Below are positions 18,810-26,802 of a stretch of DNA of 64,000 bases, piece by piece. This DNA is from an uncultured Clostridia bacterium. GTDB taxonomy: Bacteria; Bacillota; Clostridia; TANB77; CAG-465. Numbering within the stretch: the first letter of the stretch is position 1; the number at the start of each line of letters is the position of its first letter. Made by a program: the position numbers and the translations under genes. The DNA is taken from the NCBI GenBank assembly GCA_944383015.1, contig CALWOC010000001.1, forward strand, positions 1 to 64,000, read 5' to 3'. The notes under the pieces were generated by a model, which saw nothing but the letters and a program-made list of their open reading frames with translations, did not search any database and was not told where the DNA came from.

Positions 18810-20954
18810 TTATACCTCACCTTTCTTATAATAATTTGAGACTTTATTTAATATATCGCAATACTTTATTACTATTTCTTCATCATCTTTATTGTACCAA
18901 ACTGGTATTTTAAATGAATTATCATAAAAAGTATCTGCTCCTTGAAATTTTTCATTATCTTTTAGTATTTTATCATAAGATGGAAAGAAATAGCTAGGAT
19001 TTTTAAAAAGTTCTAAACGATTTAATGGACATGTTGAACCTGGTTTATCAAATTCAACGCCTCCTTCCTCATTTAATGCTCTAACAAACTCTTCAATCGG
19101 TGTATTATTAAACTTAGATGAGTCATATTTTATAATTAGTGCATAATAACTACATTTACTACCTTCATATGGAATATTTAAAGTTAGACCATCAATTTTA
19201 TTTACTGTATTTTTAACTATTTGAACCATATCTTGTTTTACTAAATTAATTTTATCTAAATCTTTAAATTGTTCATAAGCTATTCTAATTGCAATAGGAT
19301 GTGCTCTAAGCTTTAATCCTTTTCCTGTTACAGCATATTTATAGTCTGTACTATCTTTACTTATTTCTTGTTTACATCTTTTATTATAATGACCTAACAA
19401 TAACGCATTTTTATATATATACTTATTATTAGTAATTATAATTCCACCTTCTCCTCCTGTAATTATCTTATTTCCTTGTAAGCTAAATGCAGCAGCATCT
19501 GACCATTCTCCAAGTTTTTTTCCTTTATATTCTCCTCCATGAGCATGAGAACAGTCTTCTAACAAATAAATTCCATACTTATCTGCAATTTCTCTTATTT
19601 TATCCATTTTACATGGATATCCCCACATATGTGTTACCATTATTGCCTTTGTATTTTTATTTATTTTTTCTTCAATTTTTGTATAATCAATATTTCCAGT
19701 CTCATCACAGTCTACAAACACAGGCTTTGCTCCTGTTTGGAAAATTGGAGTAACAGTTGCAAAGAAAGTATATATTGGACAAATAACCTCATCACCTTCT
19801 TTTAAATTAATAGCATCATATAATGAATGAAGTGCACTAGTACCAGATGAGGTAACTAGTCCATATTCTTTATTATGGTACTTTGCAAAAGCTTCCTCAA
19901 ATTTTTTAAATATATTGCTATCATCATAGATTGAAATAGTGTCATTTAACTGCTCTATAACTGCTTTTTCAATTTCTGGCGTTATTTTTGGATGAATAAA
20001 TCTTCCCTCTTCTTTACTCATAACAGGATTTCCACCATTAATAGCAAGCTTAGTTATTGTATTCATAGGACAATGCTTTCCAAGTAGTTCATTAGCAAGC
20101 CTAATCTTTTTTTCAAGTCCTTTTTCATCTCTATTTATAACTTCATCTTTTATACTTACTTCTTGCTCTAAATATCTACATAATTTTATAACGCCATTTG
20201 GTGAAACAAATAAATCATTAAAAGAATTACAATAACTATTAGGATTATATCTATCATTTGCTGCAGCACAAAAAATCTTAGATAAAATAATCTTAGTTAC
20301 TCCATCATATAATACAATTTTATGTGTAAACTCTTCTAATACTTTGAAATTTAAATTAATCAATTCTTTTTTTATTTCATAAATTGGTACAATTTGATCC
20401 TTATTTTCACTAAATAACTCAATTATTTTTATACTAGCATTCAACTTTTTAGCAAGAGAAACGATTTTTTTCATATTTTCAATTCCATCATTTTGATTTC
20501 TTACTACAGTCATATTAATTCTAATATCTATCTTTTTATTTAAATTTCTAAGTTGAGATAAATTATATATTACTTTTGAAAGTTTTCCTTTTCTTTGAAC
20601 AATATTATCATAGGTATTTTCATCAAGACTATGAATAGATACATTTAGTCTTTCTACTCCCTCAAAGCATGGCATATTCTTATCTATGAGTTCACCATTA
20701 CTAACAACTGTTATATTTACACCTAACTCTTTTAAATTATTAATAATATCTAATATGTCATCTCTAATTAAAGGCTCTCCACCAGTTAAAGTAACAGTAT
20801 TCCACCCATATTTTCTTTTACAAAAATCTACAAGGAATTTGTAGTCCTCACTTGAAAACACTTCTTCTGTTCCTTTTTTAACTCCTTCTCCGTGACAAAA
20901 GTAGCAGTCATAATTACATCTTCTGCTTATTATAAGTCTTAACTCTTTATTCAT
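18810..20954 (-). CDS. Radical SAM - DegT/DnrJ/EryC1/StrS aminotransferase fusion
   Basis: A 714-residue two-enzyme fusion. Residues 1 to about 300 are a radical-SAM domain with Cys13-x3-Cys17-x2-Cys20, Thr-Gly-Gly-Glu-Pro-Leu near residue 58, and a later Cys set (Phe-Cys-Ala, Ser-Tyr-Cys, Ile-Lys-Leu-Cys-Arg) placed like the second cluster of MoaA. From about residue 306, Lys-Leu-Ala-Ile-Asn-Gly-Gly-Asn-Pro-Val is the usual start of a DegT/StrS PLP enzyme. It keeps Thr-Ser-Ser-Gly-Thr-Ser-Ala, Glu-Asp-Cys-Ser-His-Ala-His-Gly and the PLP lysine in Gln-Gly-Asn-Lys-Ile-Ile-Thr-Gly-Gly. A radical rearrangement or oxidation followed by transamination of a sugar-like keto group is the natural reading. 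The substrate is unknown. Confidence 0.88.
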   Translation of the reverse strand: MNKELRLIISRRCNYDCYFCHGEGVKKGTEEVFSSEDYKFLVDFCKRKYGWNTVTLTGGEPLIRDDILDIINNLKELGVNITVVSNGELIDKNMPCFEGVERLNVSIHSLDENTYDNIVQRKGKLSKVIYNLSQLRNLNKKIDIRINMTVVRNQNDGIENMKKIVSLAKKLNASIKIIELFSENKDQIVPIYEIKKELINLNFKVLEEFTHKIVLYDGVTKIILSKIFCAAANDRYNPNSYCNSFNDLFVSPNGVIKLCRYLEQEVSIKDEVINRDEKGLEKKIRLANELLGKHCPMNTITKLAINGGNPVMSKEEGRFIHPKITPEIEKAVIEQLNDTISIYDDSNIFKKFEEAFAKYHNKEYGLVTSSGTSALHSLYDAINLKEGDEVICPIYTFFATVTPIFQTGAKPVFVDCDETGNIDYTKIEEKINKNTKAIMVTHMWGYPCKMDKIREIADKYGIYLLEDCSHAHGGEYKGKKLGEWSDAAAFSLQGNKIITGGEGGIIITNNKYIYKNALLLGHYNKRCKQEISKDSTDYKYAVTGKGLKLRAHPIAIRIAYEQFKDLDKINLVKQDMVQIVKNTVNKIDGLTLNIPYEGSKCSYYALIIKYDSSKFNNTPIEEFVRALNEEGGVEFDKPGSTCPLNRLELFKNPSYFFPSYDKILKDNEKFQGADTFYDNSFKIPVWYNKDDEEIVIKYCDILNKVSNYYKKGEV

Positions 20955-20978
20955 CTTGCATCGCTCCCTTTGTTAGGC

Positions 20979-21007
20979 ATTATATCCTAGATACGGTATT
21001 TTGTCTA
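20979..21007 (-). promoter_or_regulatory. Promoter of the radical-SAM/Nudix operon
   Basis: On the minus strand TAGACA, 17 bp, TATAAT. Two copies of a 13-bp palindromic motif begin about 10 bp upstream of the -35 element. Confidence 0.75.
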
Positions 21008-21016
21008 TACATTTTT

Positions 21017-21051
21017 GCAAATAAGTTGCATTTTCGACGCAATTTATTTGC
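21017..21051. promoter_or_regulatory. Double operator-like repeat upstream of the radical-SAM promoter
   Basis: GCAAATAAGTTGC (21017-21029) and GCAATTTATTTGC (21039-21051) have centres 22 bp apart, two helical turns. Each matches, at 11 or 12 of 13 positions, the palindrome at the mgtE promoter (22601-22613). The 3' copy can also form a 7-bp GACGCAA/TTGCGTC hairpin, but no plus-strand gene precedes it. Confidence 0.55.
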
Positions 21052-21075
21052 GTCTTTTTATAAAATTTACATAAA

Positions 21076-21105
21076 AAAATCACATAATATAAATTATGTG
21101 ATTTT
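21076..21105 (-). terminator. mgtE terminator
   Basis: A perfect 13-bp stem (21076-21088 with 21093-21105) and a 4-nt loop, with seven consecutive Ts following on the minus strand. Confidence 0.85.
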
Positions 21106-21110
21106 AAATA

Positions 21111-22460
21111 TTATAATCCCATTATCATAACTGCAACATTAAAAAATACAAGTACTGAACAAGTATCTAAAATAGTAGAAATTAATGGTGCTGCCATTAT
21201 TGCTGGATCTAGCTTTAATTTTTTACAAATTAAAGGTAACATACTTCCAAGACTCTTTGCAATTGCAATAGTAATTATTAAAGTAAGACCAACTACTATT
21301 CCAAGTTGTAAATCATTGTACTGTATTAAAATTCTAATACAGTTTACTATTGCCATTATTACTCCAACTATTAAAGCTACCCTTATTTCTTTCCACCAAA
21401 CTTTTAAGAAATCTTTAGCTTTTATTTCATCTACTGCAAGACCACGAATAACAAGTGTTGATGATTGTGAACCACAATTTCCTCCTGTACCCATTATCAT
21501 TGGAATAAATGATACAAGAATTGGAAGTGCTGCAAAAGCCTGCTCGTAATGTGTTATAACTGCACCTGTAATAATTGAAGAAAACATCAAAAATAATAGC
21601 CATACTATTCTATTTTTAGCATGAGATACAACTGATGTTTTATAATAACCATCTTCATTTGGAGATATCGCTGCCATTTTTTCAAAGTCTTCTGATGCTT
21701 CATCTTGCATAACATCAATAGCATCATCGACTGTTACAATACCAACTAGTCTTTTTTCTTTATCTACTACTGGAAGTGCAACATAGTCATATTTTGCTAA
21801 AACATTTGCAACATCTTCTTTATCATCTAAAGTATTAACGGTTACAATGTTCTCATCCATTAAATCTTTAATTATCTCATCTCTATCTGCAATTAATAAA
21901 TCTTTTATATCAATTACACCTAGTAATTTTCTGTTTTTATCTAGTACATAACAATTATATACAGTTTCTTTTTTTAATCCAATTTTTTTAATTTTATCAA
22001 AAGCTTGACTAACAGTCATATTTTCTTTTAGGTCAATGAACTCTGTTGTCATTATGCTTCCCGCACAGTCATCTGGATAATTTAATATTTCGTTTATTAT
22101 TTTTCTATCTTTTTCATCTACATTTTTTAAAATACGTTTTACTACATTTGAGGGCATTTCCTCTATCATATCAACTGTATCATCCATAAATAGATTATCT
22201 ACAACATATTTTAACTCTTTATCTGAAAAAGAATTAATTAATTTTTCTTGTAAATCTGCATCTAATTCTGCAAAAATCTCAGCTGCTTCTTCCTTGTTTA
22301 AAAGTCTAAATATGATTATCATATCCTTGTCATCTACAGCTTCAAAAATACTCGGGAAATCAGCACCATTAATCCTTTCCAAGTATTTTTTTAATTCATT
22401 AAACTTTTTTTGTTCTAATAATTCTAAAACTTCTTCTACTTCAAAATTTTTCTCTAACAT
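21111..22460 (-). CDS. mgtE: Magnesium transporter MgtE
   Basis: A 449-residue cation channel. The N-terminal helical MgtE domain (about residues 1-125) has repeated acidic helices. A CBS-domain pair (about 130-255) follows, with Ala-Gly-Ser-Ile-Met-Thr-Thr at its entrance. Then come about five membrane helices with the pore segment Gly-Thr-Gly-Gly-Asn-Cys-Gly-Ser-Gln-Ser-Ser. In this family the cytosolic domains sense Mg2+ and gate the pore. Transport of Co2+ or Mn2+ is also known in relatives. It has its own promoter with a palindromic operator, a leader containing a terminator, and a terminator downstream. Confidence 0.95.
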   Translation of the reverse strand: MLEKNFEVEEVLELLEQKKFNELKKYLERINGADFPSIFEAVDDKDMIIIFRLLNKEEAAEIFAELDADLQEKLINSFSDKELKYVVDNLFMDDTVDMIEEMPSNVVKRILKNVDEKDRKIINEILNYPDDCAGSIMTTEFIDLKENMTVSQAFDKIKKIGLKKETVYNCYVLDKNRKLLGVIDIKDLLIADRDEIIKDLMDENIVTVNTLDDKEDVANVLAKYDYVALPVVDKEKRLVGIVTVDDAIDVMQDEASEDFEKMAAISPNEDGYYKTSVVSHAKNRIVWLLFLMFSSIITGAVITHYEQAFAALPILVSFIPMIMGTGGNCGSQSSTLVIRGLAVDEIKAKDFLKVWWKEIRVALIVGVIMAIVNCIRILIQYNDLQLGIVVGLTLIITIAIAKSLGSMLPLICKKLKLDPAIMAAPLISTILDTCSVLVFFNVAVMIMGL

Positions 22461-22506
22461 AATACTGATCCCACCTTTCTTTTTATATAAATTTACAGTA
22501 ATAAAA

Positions 22507-22530
22507 AAAGACTATTTTATGATAGTCTTT
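22507..22530 (-). promoter_or_regulatory. mgtE 5' leader with terminator (possible attenuator)
   Basis: Between the promoter and mgtE is a leader of about 95 nt. It first holds a 6-bp hairpin, GTAGTT with AACTAC. Then comes a terminator-like 8-9-bp stem AAGACTAT/ATAGTCTT with seven Ts, about 45 bases before the ATG. A full terminator inside a leader suggests conditional read-through. It is too short for an M-box riboswitch, and I recognise no known class. Confidence 0.6.
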
Positions 22531-22562
22531 ATACATTTAGTAGTTCATTTAACTACATATTT

Positions 22563-22591
22563 ATTATATCATAATTTACAAAACTTGACAA
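22563..22591 (-). promoter_or_regulatory. mgtE promoter
   Basis: On the minus strand TTGTCA, 17 bp, TATAAT: a near-consensus housekeeping promoter. Confidence 0.85.
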
Positions 22592-22597
22592 CTAAAT

Positions 22598-22616
22598 TTT
22601 GCAAATTATTTGCAAA
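22598..22616. promoter_or_regulatory. Perfect palindrome upstream of the mgtE promoter
   Basis: Nine-base arms (TTTGCAAAT / ATTTGCAAA on the minus strand) around one central base, ending 6 bp from the -35 box. It resembles the two sites before the radical-SAM operon, so one regulator may control both. Confidence 0.6.
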
Positions 22617-22650
22617 AAAACAAGGATTTAGATAACTAAATCCTTGTTTT
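22617..22650 (-). terminator. Terminator of the adhesin gene
   Basis: A 15-bp perfect stem (22617-22631 with 22636-22650) and a 4-nt loop. The A/T flanks give a U-run in both directions; on the minus strand it follows the adhesin. Confidence 0.85.
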
Positions 22651-22659
22651 AATTTAATT

Positions 22660-25600
22660 TTAACTCATAATTTTATTTCTTCTTATAACAAATACTATTC
22701 CTACTGCACATATTACTGCTACAGATGCTATAGCCATTATTGCTATATCTGATGTATCTGGTGCTTTTTCATTTGTTACTTGTATCTTCATCTCTTCTGC
22801 ATCTATTGTTACTTCATGTGATGTTGTATCTATTATATACTCTTCTGGTGCTTCTAGCTCTGTATATGTATATTTTCCATATGGTATATTTTCAAATACA
22901 TATACCCCATTTTCATCTGTTACTCCTTCTACCTTAAAATCTGTCTCTAGACTCTTTAATTCAAACTTACAATTTGGTATTGGTGTTGAATCTATAAAGT
23001 CTATCTTTTCAAATGTTACTGTTGATTCTTTTCTTCTGTTTTCTACTTTTATTTCATCTACATCCCAGTTACCTTCTTCATCAAACTTGGCTACAAATTC
23101 ATGTGGCTCTGTATTTAAATCATAAATATCTGGTGCCTCAACTTCTGTATATGTATATATTTTTCCATCTTCAAACATTGATACTGGTATATATCCTCTT
23201 CCTTCCTCATCTGTTATTGATTTTAATAACAAGTTATCATTTTCGTCTCTTATTTCAAATACACAATTTGGTATTTCTTCTCCTATAAATATATCTATTT
23301 TTGTTATTAATTGTTCCATTAAATCACTTTCAATTAGTGCTTGATATACCATTGTATCTTTATTTGTATTATCTAATGTTACCTTTACTATCTCATCAGA
23401 TAACTCATATCCTTGTGGTGCTTCTATTTCTTTTAAATAATATTCTCCTAATGGAATATTATTTAGTTCTACTAGTCCTGTATCATCTGTTACTATTACT
23501 GCTTCTTCAAATACTCCTGTTTCTTCATCTTTTATTCTTAATGCATTTTGACATTCCTCATCTGTATATATTCCATATTTTGCGCCTGCTACAAATTTTA
23601 CTTCATTTTTCTCAAAATATTCTTTTATCTCTTCTTTTGTCATTCCTTTTATTTGATCTAATATTACTTGTACTTCTTCATCTAATGTTGTTGTATCTAT
23701 TTTATCTCCATTTAGTATTATATTATCCATTGTTGTTGTTGAAAGTTTTACGAGTGTTATTGATGTACTTTCATAATCATTTGTAAAATCTGGTCCTTCT
23801 ACTACTACAAATTCTTGATTTGAATCATCTGTATATTTTAATACAAAATCTACAGTTTCTGTGCTTATTGTATATGGATATGAAGCATAAAGTTCTTTTA
23901 CATAGTATGTACCTTCTGGTAAATCTATTGTACTTGTTACATCTCCATTTTCATCTGCCCATATTAAGTCCATAAGCATATTACTTGGTATAATTGCTTG
24001 TCCTTTATAATTTTGAATTTCATTTTTTGTATATACTCCAAATAATGATTTTTTCTCTAATTTTTCTCCATTAGAATAACTAACATCTTTAAATATTTTA
24101 TTAAAAGTTAATTGTAACTTTTGTCTTTCATTTGTATACTCTTCTTTAGTTATTTTTACTCTCTCATATGGATCATCATTTGTTAAAGTAACATTTGGTA
24201 TTTCTTTATTAATTGTATATCCATTAGGAACTTTAACTTCTTTTATCTCATATTCTCCTAAATATAACTCTTTAGTTGTTGCTATTCCATTTTCATTAGT
24301 TGTAATTGTTTGAACTTTTTGTCCTTTTGTAACATATGTTATTCTTCCATCTGGAGACTTTATATCCTCTGCTGCATATATTTCATATGTTACTCCTTCA
24401 AGTCCTTGCAATTTATATACAGGTGTTGCTTTTTCTTCACTATATATTACTTTTTCTCCATCTTTTTCACTATCAACTTCAAATATAGCTTCTGTTAGCA
24501 TTTCTCCTGTTTTATATATATCAAGTTTTCCTTTTAAAGGTCTATCTTGTACTTTTGCTGTATAGATTAAATTTCCTTCGTTATCTTCTTCTACTTGAAT
24601 TTGAGTAGATAAAGTAACCTTTATTCCACCTTCTCCAAGTTTAGACTCATCTTCTGGTAATCTGTAATCATCTTCTAAATAATATCCATCAGGTGACTCT
24701 GTCTCATATATTACATATTCTCCACTTTTTAATGCTTGTGGTGTAATAAAATACCCATTTTCATTAGTCACAAATTCAGATATCATCTCTCCACTTGGAG
24801 TCTCCATTAGAGTAACCCACTCTCTATTTTCTACATCCCATATTTTAAATTTTGCTCCTTCAAGCATAATTGCTTCATTTGTGTCTTTGTCCATCTTTTG
24901 TACTTTTAAAAATACTTCAAGTCTATTATCTGCAACTATTACTCTATATGTATAAGTCTGCTGTGAATTATACATATTAATTACCTGCTCGTTCATTTTT
25001 AAATACTTGACTGAATTTGTTTCATCTTCTGTTAATGTATATGTTCCATATGGAATGTTTTCAAAACTACAATAACCATTTTCATCTACAATTGCTGTAT
25101 ATGTCTCTTGTTTATTACTATTTAATGTTAACCTTAATATAGCACCTGTGGCTGAAGTACCTTCTGAAGGTTCCCCTTCATCTCTATATTTTATAACTTC
25201 AAGTCTAGTTGGAATAATTTCATTTTCTGTATTTATTGTAATAGAGAAATCACCGTCAGCATCTGTTGCCGCATTTTCAGGATTAATAGTTAACACATTG
25301 GTATTTAACATAGTTCCTTCTGATTCTGTTATTTCTTTTAAATAATATGTTTGATATGGCAAATAATCAGTTTTATTTGAATATCCATTTTCTCCAACTG
25401 TTACTCTTGCAATTTCATTAGTACAATCTATGTCAGAATATATTCCATATACAGCATTTTTAACAGTTGCATCTCCATAGTTTCTATTTATATCTACTAA
25501 ATCTTTATGTACTCTTACTTTAAAACCTTCTGTATACGCTTTAGCATACATATACGTTGGTGTTCTTTTGCCATCAACAATTCTACCTAATGGTTGGTCA

Positions 25601-26616
25601 CCTGCTGGGTCTGTATGATTTTGCCACATTTTTAGCTTTCCACGGCCATTATTTATATTCTTTTCTGCTGTTAATATAACAGGACTGTTTATTGTTCCTG
25701 TAGGCTCGTCTGCACAAATAATAACATCACTTCCATCATACTCTACATATATATTTCCAGTAGGATCTGACCAGTTGTAGCTTACCTTTGGAACACTATG
25801 CATATTATTTGTATCAGTAACTCTTGCTTCAAATCTTTGATTTGTTTGATTCCATTTTAATTTAATTGGTTGTATAAATTCTTCTGGTGTTTCTTTTAAG
25901 AAACTTATATCTTTATATGAATTGTTTACATTTTCAACTATAATTCTATAAGCACTCATTGCCAATCCTCTTGGATCTTGATCATCATTTAAATATGCTT
26001 GTGCAAGTTGCTCTTGTAATGATGTTCCCCACGCACCATCAGCTGCTGCCCACACTGCAACTTGTGTTGCAAACATAAGATGCGCATTTTGAGTACATTC
26101 ACCTTGCATTAAAGGTCTATATGAGCCCTCTACAATTTCAGAAGGATCATATCCATAGATTAATACTCTTTCTACTTTATCTATAATTTCTGAAGTTAAA
26201 TATTTACCATTACTTAATGGACTACCTGTAGCGTCTAATTTTACACCATAGTGCATTTTCATACTATGCCCTAAGCAATATGCTATATAACTCTTATTAG
26301 GGTTAGTTCCATAATCTGTAATCATATAAAAGTTATATACATCGTATTCATTATCCTTTGAAAATTCACTAAAAGGATATGGTAATCCTGTTGAACCATG
26401 TTTATTTTTTCCATATTCTATTATTCCAGGATTCAACTCAGGTAAGGAACCTGAATAAACAGTTATATAACAAGTTATATTGTCTGAAATACTTGGTAAC
26501 AATGTCCATACTGAATCTCCCTGATTATTTATTAGTTCAGAAGCTTCTACATTTGTAAAACAAAATGAAGCAACTAAAACAAATAATATAAACACCTTTT
26601 TTAATATAGATTTCAT
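22660..26616 (-). CDS. Cell-wall-anchored thioester-domain adhesin with eight B-type repeats
   Basis: A secreted surface protein of about 1,318 residues. A signal peptide (about residues 1-26, cleaved after Val-Glu-Ala) leads into a thioester adhesion domain. Cys114 (Ala-Tyr-Cys-Leu-Gly-His) and Gln185 (Ala-Thr-Gln-Val-Ala-Val-Trp) can form the covalent host-binding bond. About eight SpaA/Cna-B-like beta-sandwich repeats follow, each closing on a Glu motif such as Tyr-Tyr-Leu-Lys-Glu-Ile-Glu-Ala-Pro-Gln-Gly-Tyr, typical of isopeptide-stabilised stalks. The end is a sorting signal, Ala-Pro-Asp-Thr-Ser, a membrane helix and Arg-Arg-Asn-Lys. The motif departs from LPxTG in its first and last positions, and no sortase gene is nearby. 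The longest frame starts at a GTG at 26625; the ATG at 26616 with AGAGGTG is better. Confidence 0.9.
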   Translation of the reverse strand: MKSILKKVFILFVLVASFCFTNVEASELINNQGDSVWTLLPSISDNITCYITVYSGSLPELNPGIIEYGKNKHGSTGLPYPFSEFSKDNEYDVYNFYMITDYGTNPNKSYIAYCLGHSMKMHYGVKLDATGSPLSNGKYLTSEIIDKVERVLIYGYDPSEIVEGSYRPLMQGECTQNAHLMFATQVAVWAAADGAWGTSLQEQLAQAYLNDDQDPRGLAMSAYRIIVENVNNSYKDISFLKETPEEFIQPIKLKWNQTNQRFEARVTDTNNMHSVPKVSYNWSDPTGNIYVEYDGSDVIICADEPTGTINSPVILTAEKNINNGRGKLKMWQNHTDPAGDQPLGRIVDGKRTPTYMYAKAYTEGFKVRVHKDLVDINRNYGDATVKNAVYGIYSDIDCTNEIARVTVGENGYSNKTDYLPYQTYYLKEITESEGTMLNTNVLTINPENAATDADGDFSITINTENEIIPTRLEVIKYRDEGEPSEGTSATGAILRLTLNSNKQETYTAIVDENGYCSFENIPYGTYTLTEDETNSVKYLKMNEQVINMYNSQQTYTYRVIVADNRLEVFLKVQKMDKDTNEAIMLEGAKFKIWDVENREWVTLMETPSGEMISEFVTNENGYFITPQALKSGEYVIYETESPDGYYLEDDYRLPEDESKLGEGGIKVTLSTQIQVEEDNEGNLIYTAKVQDRPLKGKLDIYKTGEMLTEAIFEVDSEKDGEKVIYSEEKATPVYKLQGLEGVTYEIYAAEDIKSPDGRITYVTKGQKVQTITTNENGIATTKELYLGEYEIKEVKVPNGYTINKEIPNVTLTNDDPYERVKITKEEYTNERQKLQLTFNKIFKDVSYSNGEKLEKKSLFGVYTKNEIQNYKGQAIIPSNMLMDLIWADENGDVTSTIDLPEGTYYVKELYASYPYTISTETVDFVLKYTDDSNQEFVVVEGPDFTNDYESTSITLVKLSTTTMDNIILNGDKIDTTTLDEEVQVILDQIKGMTKEEIKEYFEKNEVKFVAGAKYGIYTDEECQNALRIKDEETGVFEEAVIVTDDTGLVELNNIPLGEYYLKEIEAPQGYELSDEIVKVTLDNTNKDTMVYQALIESDLMEQLITKIDIFIGEEIPNCVFEIRDENDNLLLKSITDEEGRGYIPVSMFEDGKIYTYTEVEAPDIYDLNTEPHEFVAKFDEEGNWDVDEIKVENRRKESTVTFEKIDFIDSTPIPNCKFELKSLETDFKVEGVTDENGVYVFENIPYGKYTYTELEAPEEYIIDTTSHEVTIDAEEMKIQVTNEKAPDTSDIAIMAIASVAVICAVGIVFVIRRNKIMS

Positions 26617-26773
26617 ATATTTCACCTCTTACTTAACTAAATTTTATACAATATATAAAACATATTAAATAAAAGTAGAATTAATTTAAAATATTTTAAA
26701 AGTACGTATCAAAAAAGTGTTTTTTCTATTTCAAAATATAAAAAAATAGTAATATTTTTGTTACAAAAATAAA

Positions 26774-26793
26774 AGGATGAAAAAGTTCATCCT
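26774..26793 (-). terminator. glmM terminator
   Basis: An 8-bp stem AGGATGAA/TTCATCCT with a 4-nt loop, followed by a T-rich stretch on the minus strand. The 155 bp between this point and the adhesin are AT-rich; TTGATA-17-TTAAAT there is a weak promoter candidate. Confidence 0.75.
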
Positions 26794-26802
26794 CTTTATA
26801 AA

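Noticed and set aside
21036-21054. Plus-strand terminator (GACGCAA/TTGCGTC plus Ts) before the radical-SAM operon
   Set aside because: No plus-strand gene precedes it; it coincides with one of the operator-like repeats, which is the simpler reading.
22461-22600. M-box magnesium riboswitch before mgtE
   Set aside because: The leader is only about 95 nt, with two simple hairpins; the conserved multi-stem core of the M-box does not fit.
22740-24498. Several long hydrophobic plus-strand open frames opposite the adhesin
   Set aside because: They are mirror images of the adhesin's biased codons (rich in Leu/His/Phe), lack ribosome sites and match no family.
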